Below are positions 25,170-36,409 of a stretch of 64,000 bases of DNA, one piece after another. Every line of letters begins with the position of its first letter. Position 1 is the stretch's first letter. Origin of the DNA: Cynocephalus volans (Eukaryota; Chordata; Mammalia; Dermoptera; Cynocephalidae); contig NC_084462.1 in NCBI RefSeq assembly GCF_027409185.1, positions 161,559,490 to 161,623,489 of the forward strand, in the 5' to 3' direction. Under the pieces are notes generated by a model. The model was not told the origin of the DNA. It saw only the letters and a program-made list of their open reading frames with translations, and searched no databases. A program made the position numbers and the translations under genes.

Positions 25170-27989
25170 ATATGATAATTCTATTTTTAATTTTCTGAGG
25201 AACTGTCAGATTGTTTTCCATAGTGGCTGTACCATTTACATTTTTACCAACAATGCACAGGAGTTCCAATTTCCGTGTCCTTGCCAATGCTTGTTATTTT
25301 TTGTCCTTATTTTATTTTGTTTTTATAGTAACCATTCTAATGGGTGTGAAGTGATATCTCATACTTTCAGTTTGTGTTTCCCTAATGATTACTGATGTTG
25401 ACTATCTTTGTTTTATTGAAACACAGTTGATTGTATATATCTATGGGGTATAGAGTTGAATATCAATGCTTGTGTGCAATATGTGATGGTCAAATCAGGA
25501 TAATTATTATATTCAGCATTATACAGTGTAATCATTTTTTTGTGGCCCTTTTCATATGCTTACTGGTCATTCGTATGTTTTCTTTGGAGAAATGTCTATT
25601 CAAGTCCTTTTGAGTTTTTGAGTTAGATTTTTTTTTTTCTTTTGCTGAGTTTTAGTAGTTCTCTATATATTCTGGATATTAATCTCTTATCAGATATGCA
25701 ATTTGCAAATATTTTGTCTCATTCTGTGGGCTGTCTTTTTACTTCGTTGATAGTGTTTTTTGATGCATAATTTTAAAAAATTTCTTTATGAAGTTCAATT
25801 TGTCTATTTTTGTTGTTGTTGTTGCCTGTACCTTTAATGATACATCCAAGAAATCATTGTCAAATTTGGTGACATGAAATTTTTGTCCTACGTTTTCTTC
25901 TAAGAGTTTTATAGTTTTAGGTCTTACATTTAGGTCTTTGATCCATTTTGAGTTAGTTTTTGCATATGGCATTAGATAATAGTCCAACTTCATTCTTTTG
26001 CATGTGGATAGCTAGTTTTCCAGCACCATTTGTTGAAAAGACGGTCCTTTCTACATTGAATGATCTTGGTAAACTTTTCAAAAATCATTTGACCATGTGT
26101 GTGAAGGTTTATTTCTGGGCTCTCTATTTTATTTCATTGGTCTATATGTCTGCCAGTGCCACATTGGTTCAATTACTGTAGCTTTGTGGTAAGTTTTGAA
26201 ATCAGAAAATGTGAGTCCTCCAGCTTTGTTTTTATTTTCAACATTGCTTTGGCTATTCAGAGTCCCTTGAGATTTCATATGAATTTTAAAATGAGTTTTT
26301 CTATTTCTACAAAGTAAAGTCAGGGATTTTGATGAGAATTGCATTGAATCTGTAAATCACTTTGGGTAGTATTGACATGTTAACAATATTGCCTTCCAAT
26401 CCATAAATATAGGATGTTTTTCCATTTATTTATGTCTTCTTTAATCTCTTTCATCAGTATTTTGTACTTTTGATTGTACAACTCTTTCACCTCCTTGGTT
26501 AAGTTAATTCCTATGTATTTTATTCTTTTTAATGTTATTGTAAATGAAATTGTTTTCCTAATGTCCTTTTATAATTGTTCAGTGTTAGTGTATAGAAATT
26601 CAACTGATTTTTGTTTGTTGACATTGTATGCTTCTTCTTTGCTGAATTTATTACTTCTTACAGTTTTCAGTGTAATCTTTAGGATTTTCTCCATATAAGA
26701 TGATATCATCTGTGAGCAGAGATAATTTTACCTCTTCCTTTCCAATTTGGATGCTTTTATTTCTTTTTCTTGCCTAATTGCTCTGGTTGGAACTTCTGGT
26801 AGTAGTATGTTAATAGAAGTGATGAAAGTGGGCATCCTTGTCTTGTTTCTGATCTTAAAGGAAAAGCTATCAGTATTTCACCATTGAGTATGATGCTCAC
26901 TATGGGTGTGTGTGTGTGTGTGGCTTTTATTATGTTGAGGTAGTTTTCTTCTATTCCTAGTTTATTTTTTATCATGAAAGGGTATTGAATTTTGTCAGAT
27001 ATTTGTTCTGCCTCAATTGAGATAATTGTGTGGAGTTTTTTCCTTCATTATATTATTGTGATATATTATATAGATCAATTTTCATATGTTGAACCATTCT
27101 TGCATTCCAGGAATAAATCTCACTTGGTCATGGTGTAATCTTTTTAATATACTGCTGAACTCAGTTTGCTAGTATTTCATTGCAGATTCTTGTACAAGTG
27201 TTCATAAGGAATATTGGTCTGTAGTTTTCTTTTGTGTCTTTGTTTGGCTTTCATATGAGGGTAATGCTGGTCTCATAGAATGAGTTAGAAAGTGTTTCTT
27301 CCTCTTCAATTTTTTTGAAAAATATAAGAAGGATTGGTGTTCTTTAAATGTTTGGTAGAACTGCCCAATAAAGCCATTATGTCCGGGGCTTATTTATTTA
27401 TTTGTTTTTGGTTAGGATATTTTTGGTTACTGATATGATCTCCTTACTAGCTGTAGGAGTACTCAGAGTTTCTCTTTCTTTGTTATTCAGTCCTGGTAGG
27501 TTTTGCTTTTCTAAGAATTGGTCCATTTCATATAGGTTATCCAATTTATTGATGTACAATTGTGCCTAATACTCTCATATAATCTTTTTTATTTCTGTAG
27601 AATTGGTAGTGTCTCCACTTTAATTCTGATTATAGTAATGTGAGTCTTCTCCTTTTTTTTTTTTTTTTCTGGTCCACCTAGCCAAAGTTTTGTCAATTTT
27701 ATTGAACTTTTCAAAGAACCAACTTTTGGTTTCAGTGATTTTCTCTGTTATTTTTCTATTCACTATTTCATTTATCTGTGCAATAATCTTTATTATTTCC
27801 TTCCTTCTTCTACCTGGTTCCATAAGTTATAAAGTTAGATTGTTGATTTGAGATTTTTCATCTTTTTAAAATAATAATTGAGATCTTTTCTCTTTTTTAA
27901 TAACATGCTCCTTTACAGCTCTGTCCCCACCCCTTTCAGATGTTGATGTCACAAAATTAGATTTTATATGCCATGTGTCTCAAAATATA

Positions 27990-30600
27990 AACTAATATTT
28001 TTTTTTATAGACTTTAATTATTAGAGCAGTTTTAGGTTCACAGTAAAATTAAACAGAAGGTACAGAGATTTCCCATATACCCCCTGCCTTTACACATGCA
28101 TCAACTCTCTCATTATCAAATCCCCCACCAGAGTGGTAAATCTGTTACAATTGAAGGACCTACCGTATTAACACATTGTTATCACCCAGAGTTTATAGTT
28201 TACATTAGGGATCACTTTTGAAGTCGTACATTCTGTGGGTGTGGACAAATGTATAATTACATGTATCCATCCTTACAGTATCATACAGAGTACTTTCACT
28301 GCCCTAAAAATCTTCTGTGCTCTGCCTGTTTATCCTTCCCTCTCCCTAACCCTGAGCAACCATGACATTTTTACTGTCTGCATAGTTTTGCCTTTTCCAG
28401 AATGTCATATAGTTGGAATGATACAGTCTATAATAGCCTTTTCAAATTGGTTTCTTTCACTTAGTAAAATGAATTTCTGTTTTTTCCATGTCTTTTCATG
28501 GTTTAATAGCTTTTTCTTTTTAGTGCTGAATAATATTCCATTGTCCAGATATGACACAGTTTATTTACCCATACTAAAGTACACCTTGGTTGCTTTCACA
28601 TTTCGGCCATTATGAATAAAGCTTCTGTAAACATCTATATGCATGTTTTTGTGTGGACATAAGTTTTCAACTCCTTTGGGTAAATACCAGGGAGTGTGAT
28701 TGCTGAATTGTATGGAGACAGTATGTTTAGTTTTGTAAAACAAAAATCCTACTAAATTGTCTTCCAAAGCAGCTATACCATTTTGCATTCCCACCAGCAA
28801 TGAATGAGAATTCTTGCCACTCCATATTCTTGTCAGCATTTGCTATTGTCAGTGTTCTGTATTTTGGCCATTCTAATAGGGTGTAGTGGTATCTCATTGT
28901 TGTTTTAATTTGCATTACCCTGATGACAAATAATGTGGAGCATGCTTATTTGCCATCTCTGTATCTTCTGTGATGAGGTGTCTGTTAAGGTCTTTGGCCT
29001 ATTTTTAAATTGGGTTGTTTATATTCTTATTGTTGAATTTTAAATATTCTTGGCATATTTTGGACAAGAATTCTTTTTCTGCTGTCTTTTGCAAATATTT
29101 TCTCCCAGTCTATGACTTATCTTTCATTCTCTTGACAGTGTCTTTCACAGAGTAAAAATTTTAAATTTTAATTAAGTCCAGCTTATCAATTCTTTCTTTC
29201 ATGGATCATGCATTTGGTGTTGCAACCAAAAGGTCATCACCAAACCCAAGGTCATCTAGATTTTGTCTTACATTATTTTCTAGGAGTTTTATAGTTTTGC
29301 ATTTTACATTTAGGTCTGTGATCCATTTTGAGTTAATTTTTTGTTTCTTGTTTGTTCGTTTTTGGTTTTTTAATTTTTTTAACTTCTCGATATACATTGT
29401 AGTTGATTTTCGTGACCCTTTACCTATTCCTCTTTCCCCTCTCCCTTTTTCTCCTCCCCCCCCAATCATATCTGTTCACTTGTCTTAAGTTCAAGGAATT
29501 GTTGTGATTGTCATTTTGAGTTAATTTTTATAAAGGGTAAGGTCTGTGTCTAGATTTATTTTTTGAATGTGCATGTCACTGTTTCACTACTATTTGTTTA
29601 AAAGACTATCTTTGTGGGCTGGCCAGTTAGCTCAATTAGAGCACAGTATTGTAACACGGAGGTCAAGGGTTTGAATCCCTGTATTGGCCAGCTGCCAAAA
29701 CAAAAACAAACAAACAAACAAAAACCAAAAAAGAAAAAAAAAAGAGAAAAGACTATCTTTGCTTCATTGTATTGCTTTTTCTCCTTTGTCAAAGATCAGT
29801 TGACTATATTTATGTGGGTCTACTTCTGCACTCTCTATTCTATTCCATTGTTCTATTAGTCTATCCTTTCACCAATACCATACTATCTTGATTAGTGTAG
29901 CTTTATAGTATGTGTTGATTTGGTTAATGTTAGTTCTCCAACTTGTATCCAACTTTGTTCTTCTTCAACATTTTGTTAGCTATTCTGATTTTGTTTTTGT
30001 TTGCCTCTCTATATAAACTTTAGAATTAGTTTGTCAATATCCACAACACAACTTTCTGGGATTTTGATTGGGAGTATATTGAAGCTAGAGATCAAGTTGG
30101 GAAGAATTGATATTCTGACAATGGCGAGTCTTCCTACCTATGAACATAGAATTGCTCTCCATTTATTTAGTTCTTCTTTGGTTTCTTACATCAGAATTTT
30201 GTAGTTTTCCTCATATAGATTTTGTACATATTGTATTTATATCTCAGTATTTTGTTTTTGAGGTGCTAATGTACATGGTATTGTGTTTTTAATTTCAAAT
30301 TCCGTCTGTTTTTGCTGGTATATAGGAAAGTGATTGACAGTGGTGTATTAACCTTGTATCCTGTAACCCTCCTATAATCACTTATTAGTTCCAAGAGTTT
30401 TTTTGTCAATTCCACATAGACTATTTCAGATTTTCTACATAGATGATTGTGTCATCTAGAAACAAAGACAGTTTTATTTTTTCCTTTCCAATCTGTATAC
30501 CTTTTATTTCCTTTTCTTGTCTTATTGCATTAGCTAGGACCTAATAATACCTTTTAGTGTATTAATCTCATATCACTTAGAAAACAAAATGTAGAGTTAC
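27990..30600 (-). mobile_element. older L1, 3' half
   Basis: The left end has the L1M-type 3' UTR on the complement ('cattatcaaatcccccacca', 'tcatacagagtactttcact'). Farther right it has ORF2 3'-end text ('gatccattttgagttaattt' twice). It is heavily mutated. A SINE is inserted at 29615-29746. Confidence 0.7.
29615..29746 (+). mobile_element. tRNA-Ile-derived SINE, monomer
   Basis: gggctggccagttagctcaa head, B-box aagggtttgaatccct, CAAA-rich tail. Perfect 15-bp duplication aaaagactatctttg at 29600-29614 and 29747-29761. Confidence 0.93.
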
Positions 30601-30639
30601 AAACCATTGTTACAATAATACTAGCTTTGAAAAGTATTT

Positions 30640-32905
30640 ACTTATTTTAATTAAAAAAATAAAAATTTTATATATTTATTATGTACAACATGATGTTTTG
30701 AATATGTACACATGGCTAAATAGAGCTAATTAACATATGCATTACCTCACATACTTATCATTTTTTGTGGTGAGAACACTTAAAATTTACTTGCTTAGCA
30801 ATTTTCAGGTTTGTAATACATTGTTATTAACTACAGTCACCATGTTGTACAATAAATCTCTTGAACTTATTCTTCTTATGTAACTGAAATCTTGTATCCT
30901 TTGGCCAACATCTCCTCAACCAATCCTCTATGCCCCTGATAACTATCATTCTATTCTCTGCTTCTATGAGTTCAACTTTTTAGATTCCACATATAAGTGA
31001 GATCATGTGGTATTTGTCTTTCTGTGCCTGGCTTATTTTGTTTAACATACTGCCTTCAATACTAGCTTTCATAATTGCCTATGTATGTACCTTTACTGAG
31101 ATCTTTATTTCTTCATATGGCTTTGAGTCTAGTGTTTTTTTATTTCAACCTTCTGGACTCCCTTTAGCATTTCTTGCAGGGCAAGTGTAGTGGTAACAAA
31201 AGCTAGGTAAACAAAAGTCTAAATAAAAAAGATTTATTTGTCTGGGAATGTCTTAATTTATCCCTCACTTTTGAAGGACAGTTTTGCCAGATACAGGATT
31301 CTTGGCTGACAGGTTTTTTTTTTTTTTTTTTTCTTTTAGCATTTTGAATATGTTAGCCTGCTGCCTTTTGACCTCAAAAGTTTCTGATGAGAAATCTGCT
31401 GATAATCTTTTTGAGTATCTCTTGTATGCGATGACTTTTTTCTCTTGCTGCTTTCATGATTGTCTCTTCAGCTTTCAACAGTTGACTATGGTATATCTTG
31501 GTGTGGATCTCTTTGAGTTCATCCTACTTGGAATTTGTTGGATGCTTGTATTCATGACTTTTATTAAATTGGGGACATTTTCAGGTATTATTCCTTCAAA
31601 TATACTCTCTGCTCCTTTTTCTCTCTCTTCTCCTTCTGGAACTCCTATAGTGCATAAGTTGGTGTACTTGATGGCGTTCCTTGGTTCCTTATGTTCTTTT
31701 CACTTTTCTTCAATTCTTTTTCTTCTCTTTCTCATACTCAGTAATTTCCATTTTGAAGTTCACTGATACTTCTGCCTCTTCAAGTCTGCTTTTGAATGCC
31801 TTAGTAAATTTTTCATTTTAGTTATTGTACTTTATAGCTCCAGATTTCTTTTTTCTCTCTCTTCTTCTTTTTTTTTTTTTTGTTTTTTGGTTTGTTTGTT
31901 TTGATTTTAGGTTTTCTGCCTCTTTGTCGATATCTCCATTTTTTTCATATATTGTCCTCTTGACTTTGTCCACATTTTTCTTTAGTTCTTTGAGTATCTT
32001 TAAGACAGTTGTTTTAATATCTTTTTCTAGTACATACATCAAGTCTTTTTTAGGGACAGTTTCTATTGATATATTTTTCCTTTGAATGGGCCATACTTTT
32101 CTGTTTCATTGTATGTCTTGTGTTTTGTTTTGTTTTTCCAAACTGGACATTTGATTCTAATAATGTTGTGACTCCGGAAAACAGATTATCTCTCTTCTCT
32201 AGGATTTGCTGCTTTTTTATTGTTAAGGCTGCCTCTGTGTCAAGGATCTGTCTGAGGTGTAAACTTAAGGTCTTCTCAAGTGTTTTCTGAGCCTGCATCT
32301 TTCCCTGGGTGTGCACATTGACTTTCTAATTTATCCATATGTGATATTGCTTTTGAATGTCCTAGACTTCAATGTCTGGCTCCCCAAAGGGGAACAAGAG
32401 AAAAATGAAGGGGGTTGGGGAAATCAAGGTGCTTGCCATTTTAATTCCCTGTAAGTCACCTCAGCTGGAGGTGGGGGGGGGCTTACAATAGTGGGGGGAT
32501 GTACAACAACAATGGCTGCCCACCTCTTGGTCTGCACCTTTGTGATCAGAAGCAGCAATCAGTGATTAGGTCACAGATCTCTTATACTTGGAGGACAGGG
32601 TTCTTTTTGCCCACCCTGGCTCCTGTAAGCTGTGGGGAGAGCTGCTTTTGGAATGTGTGTATTTCTGCCTGCCAAAAAGCTGGAGGGTGGTAGGGGATGG
32701 ATAGCTGCTACTGTGGTAAGAGCTGAAATTGACTAAAATTAACTGCAGTTTACCATGCAAGCCTTCCCCTGAAAGCTGCAAGTCTTTAGTAGACTCCAGA
32801 GTTCCAAAATAGTTACATAAGACAGATTCTGCCAGTGCAATTGTTGTGAAGTTGGGAAGACAAATTTCAGGTGCTTTCTACTCAGCCATCTTCCCAGAAT
32901 CCTCT
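30640..32905 (-). mobile_element. L1 with 5' end present and middle missing
   Basis: On the minus strand the right end starts gaggattctgggaagatggctgag (complement of about 32880-32905), the characteristic L1M transcription start. Long 5' UTR text follows to about 31200, then 3' UTR text at 30640-31180. ORF1 and nearly all of ORF2 are absent, so the copy is internally deleted or two L1 fragments abut. A long plus-strand open frame at 31284-31766 is the antisense of the 5' UTR. Confidence 0.65.
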
Positions 32906-33597
32906 TCTCAAATGAATTTTGAAGGTGGATTTATTAGAGACTATTCCAAGCTGATAGAAATAATCCAATAGAGAAGCAAAACACAATGGTACAAGAGAAA
33001 TTGCTTATTATTACAGACATCTGTCTTTGAAAAAGGCTGGAGAAGATAGGCTTCAGAGCACAAGAGGAAGTGTTCACCTTTGCTAGAAACAGGGAGCCTC
33101 TGTGTATTCTAAAAGAAGAATGAGAGCAAAGAAAGGTAGAATTGATGGTGGAAATATGTAGCTAGGTTGGTAGATTTGGTGGTGGGAAGAAAAGGAAGTT
33201 CATGTAACTGTTTTCATTTTTTCTACAAAATATAAGGGAAAGTTATCAGCTGAGAGTGAGGTGTAAGGAATGGTAGGGATTGTTGGGGGCTTGAAAAAAG
33301 AGGAGAAAGTAAAAGTAGTCATTTTTTTGAGGGCAGAAGATAAAATGTATAAACGAAGTATATAAGATTATTATGCAGAATTGATTACTCACATGAACTT
33401 TAGGATGAAAATCATCATGTGCATGCTCTTCTCCAGTCTTTCAGCTACTTGTGGAAGGCACAGTGTAGTTGTGTATTTGGGCTTAACTAATGAGGCATAC
33501 ATAACTAACTTTTCCCAAATATCCGCATTCCCTTTTTGTTTTCATTTAAAAAATTTTTTTTTCTTATTATTTGTTTACTTTTATTCTCTCTCTCTCA
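32906..33597. other. intergenic unique sequence
   Basis: Nothing recognised apart from T-rich and TC-repeat sequence at the right edge. Confidence 0.4.
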
Positions 33598-33770
33598 TTT
33601 TTTTTTTTTTTTTTAAAGATGACCAGTAAGGGGATCTTAACCCTTGACTTGGTGTTGTCAGCACTACCCTCTCCCAAGTGAGCTAACCAGCCATCCCTAT
33701 ATAGGGATCCAAACCCGTGGCCTTGGTGTTATCAGCACCACACTCTCCCAAGTGAGCCATGGGCCAGCCC
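33598..33770 (-). mobile_element. tRNA-Ile-derived SINE, dimer
   Basis: Poly-T, gatgaccagtaaggggatct, two units, end gggccagccc. The flanking TC-rich sequence makes the duplication ambiguous. Confidence 0.88.
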
Positions 33771-33854
33771 TTCTCTCTTTTTTAAATATCTTTTTTTGGT
33801 TTTTGTTTTCTCTCCCCCACCCCACCTTTTCTTTTTTTAATAATAGAGTGCCCT

Positions 33855-33965
33855 GAGTTTTAGTCTGTTGTCTTAGTCTATTTGTGCTGCTATAACAAAA
33901 TATCTGAGACTGAGCCTCATAGAACACAGGGTGGGGGCTTAAAAATGTTTCTTGAATGTCTACTA
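33855..33965 (-). mobile_element. MaLR LTR fragment
   Basis: 'gtctatttgtgctgctataa ... aaaatatctgagactga' is the complement of the 3' end of a MaLR LTR. Confidence 0.6.
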
Positions 33966-34059
33966 TATTGATTAGCAATTATTCCTGAAGAGGACAGAGT
34001 GCTTTGAAGATATTAGTTATTACTGTCACCTGGAATGAAATTGACCCACTTATAGCTTT

Positions 34060-34280
34060 CTTGTAGGTGGCAAAGTAGCATAGATAAGAGCTTGGAGTCT
34101 AGTCAGACAAGTTCTACCACTTGTTAGCTCTAAAATTCCTGGGCAAATTAATTGATCTCTCTGTGCTTCAGGGGTTTTTTTAACCTGTAAAATGAGGACA
34201 GTAATAATACCTGCTTCATAGGGTTGTTGTGAGGATTAAATGAAGTAATGCATGTAAAGCACATAGCAGTGTGCCAGCTA
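34060..34280 (+). repeat. MIR element
   Basis: Strong MIR match: 'gagcttggagtctagtcaga', 'gttctaccacttgttagctc', 'gaggattaaatgaagtaatg', 'aaagcacatagcagtgtgcc'. Confidence 0.85.
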
Positions 34281-35054
34281 TTGCTGGTGTTACTGTTGGG
34301 CAATGTAACAGGAAGCACATTGGGCTTGCAAAGAAATTTATAGGTTAAATGTTAAAGATGTGAAATTTATCTGATAAGAGGTTTTGTAGTGGGAAGTATA
34401 TAGTGTGTGTTTTACGTTTAATTGGTAGAAATAAAATGAGTTCAGAGAAGAAACTAGGTAGAAGGAAGGCCAACAAATGACTATGATGAAGATGATAGTG
34501 ATGCTTATTATTGTTGCCGGGGCCAGCTTTTGGAGGTACTGTCTTCACATCTCTCAGGGCACACTGAAAATATTTCCAGTCAAAAACAAGTACTTGAAAC
34601 TTTTTCTTCCAAGATCTGGAGGATTTTGTCTACATTAGCTCTCCCTTGTCTGAGGTGGGATTCCAGAGGCAGCACAGCATTGGGAAGGCAGATTTGCTTT
34701 GCTATTATTGAAGCACTAAAAAGTTTATGTAGAGAAAGTCCCAGCACAAAGAACTTAATTCTGGCTTATAGAGATGAGAAGAACATTGCTTTCAAAATTC
34801 CTTCCTGCACCTGACCATGCTGCCTTGCCACAAAGAATATTCCTCAATGGGAGCATTGTCTGCTTGAAAGTAGAAATCCCATCACTAGAATTTTTGTGGA
34901 AAAGGGTCAAAGACCTTGAGCAGAAACAAGGTCATTTCATTCATTTATAAATGAGATTTACCTTTGTGTGGTGTCCTTGGGTTTTGTTCTTATTTATTTA
35001 TATTTTGGCTTTACAGCTTTTTATTTTTATATTTTTCTTGACAAATCACATAGA
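34281..35054. other. intergenic
   Basis: No gene recognised. A 94-codon open frame at 34530-34814 has no recognisable domain. Confidence 0.4.
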
Positions 35055-35055
35055 C

Positions 35056-35161
35056 TTTTTTTTTTTTTTTTTTGGTGGCTGGCCGGTAAGGGGATCCAAA
35101 ACCTTGACCTTGGTGTTATCAGCATCATGTTCTAACCAAGTGAGCTAACTGGCCAACCCCT
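35056..35161 (-). mobile_element. tRNA-Ile-derived SINE, monomer
   Basis: Poly-T, ggtggctggccggtaagggg, end gctaactggccaacccc. Flanks acaaatcacatagact and acaaatcacatatact are the target duplication. Confidence 0.9.
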
Positions 35162-35559
35162 ACAAATCACATATACTTTCTGGTTAGCTTTTCCCAAACT
35201 GAGCAGATTTTTTAAAAGTTCATAATTTTAAAATCTCAGGAAAGAATAAATTGGTAGACAGCTTTTTATTTGGTATTTTCGTAGCAAAAGAAATCGCAAC
35301 TTTTTCAAAAAAACGTTGGGTGGATTTCCAATAGGCTACTTGCAGAATAAATATAACCTGGTTCAGCATTTATAAATCATTGATTCTTTTTCTTTTGCCC
35401 CACCATTCAGTCTGGTAACCAAATGCTTCCATTCTCCCTTTTGCACTGAGCCGTTCTTTTTTTTTATATATGTATAGCAATTGTCATTTCTTATTAGAAA
35501 TTGTGATATTGTGAAATACATATTAAGTCTTCATCCTGTTTTCTAACTTACATTAAGGG

Positions 35560-36290
35560 CTGGTCACTGGAAAGACCAAGGCATGATTGCAGGGTTGGAA
35601 CTTTCAGCCCTATCTCCCAACCTCAGGGGAGGGGAGAAGGAGGGGCTGAAGGTTGAGTTGATCACCAGTGGCCAATGATTTAATCAATCATACTTGCATA
35701 ATGAAGCTTCCATAAAAACCCAAAAGGACTAGGTTCAGAGAGCTTCCAGAAAGCTGAACACGTGAAAGTTCCTGGAAGGTGGTGTGCCCGGAGAGAGTAT
35801 GGACGTTCCACTCCCCTTCTCACATACCTCTCCCTATGCATCTCTTTCATCTGGCTGTCCATCTGTATCCTTTGTAATCTTTGTTATCAATGGGTAAACA
35901 TAACAAAAGTGTTTTCCTGAGTTCTGTGAACATCTCTAGCAAATTAATTGAACACGAAGGTGGAGTAGTGGGAACCCCTATTTAAACCAGAACCGTAACA
36001 CCCATGCTTGTGACTGGTATCTAAAGTTAGGGGAAAGTCTTGGAGACTAAGACCGCAACCTGAGGGATCTGACACTATCTCCAGGCAAATGGTGTCAGAA
36101 TTGAATTGAATTAGAAGACACCTAGATGGTGTTCTCTGGGGAATCTGCTGCAGAATCTGCTTCAGAATTGCTTGATGTGTGGGGAAGAAACCCCACATAC
36201 CTGGTGACACAGCGCTGAGTCACTGTGTGAGTAGGGAATAGAGAACAGGAAAAACACTTTGGTTTTTGGTTTTTCCTATTTCTAGGATTA
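35560..36290 (+). mobile_element. ERV LTR relic, family not assigned
   Basis: A GC-richer block with a recurrent mammalian LTR text: 'ccataaaaacccaaaaggac', 'agcttccagaaagctgaaca', 'gtgcccggagagagtatgg', 'tcctgagttctgtgaacatc', 'gtcagaattgaattgaatta'. No internal genes are next to it. Confidence 0.55.
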
Positions 36291-36311
36291 GTGCCAGAAG
36301 TGTTGTGTTGA

Positions 36312-36405
36312 AGCCGGCCGATTAGCTCACTCAGTTAGAGCATGATGCTAACACCAAGGTCAAGGGTTTGGATTCCTACTGGCCACCATAAAAAAAAAAC
36401 CCAAA
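36312..36405 (+). mobile_element. tRNA-Ile-derived SINE, monomer
   Basis: agccggccgattagctcact head and a short A tail. Flanks agaagtgttgtgttga and aaaagtgttgcattga are the diverged target duplication. Confidence 0.88.
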
Positions 36406-36409
36406 CAAA

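Larger units (their letters stand above)
23185..27950 (-). mobile_element. L1 element, 3' UTR and ORF2 remains
   Basis: Reading right to left: an ORF2 segment with an endonuclease-to-RT linker type sequence (27620-27823), an RT segment with RQGCPLSSL (26757-26975), a C-terminal ORF2 part (25739-25993), then the 3' region with 'gggatatatacccag' (complement sense) and 3' UTR. Many stops and frameshifts make it dead. It is interrupted by a SINE (23261-23414) and a solo LTR (23827-25169). A second L1 3'-end fragment may be nested at about 25400-25530. Confidence 0.8.

Noticed and set aside
31284-31766. A 160-codon hydrophobic open frame as a membrane protein
   Set aside because: It is the antisense of an L1 5' UTR; the T-rich strand makes Phe/Leu/Ser-rich translations by composition.
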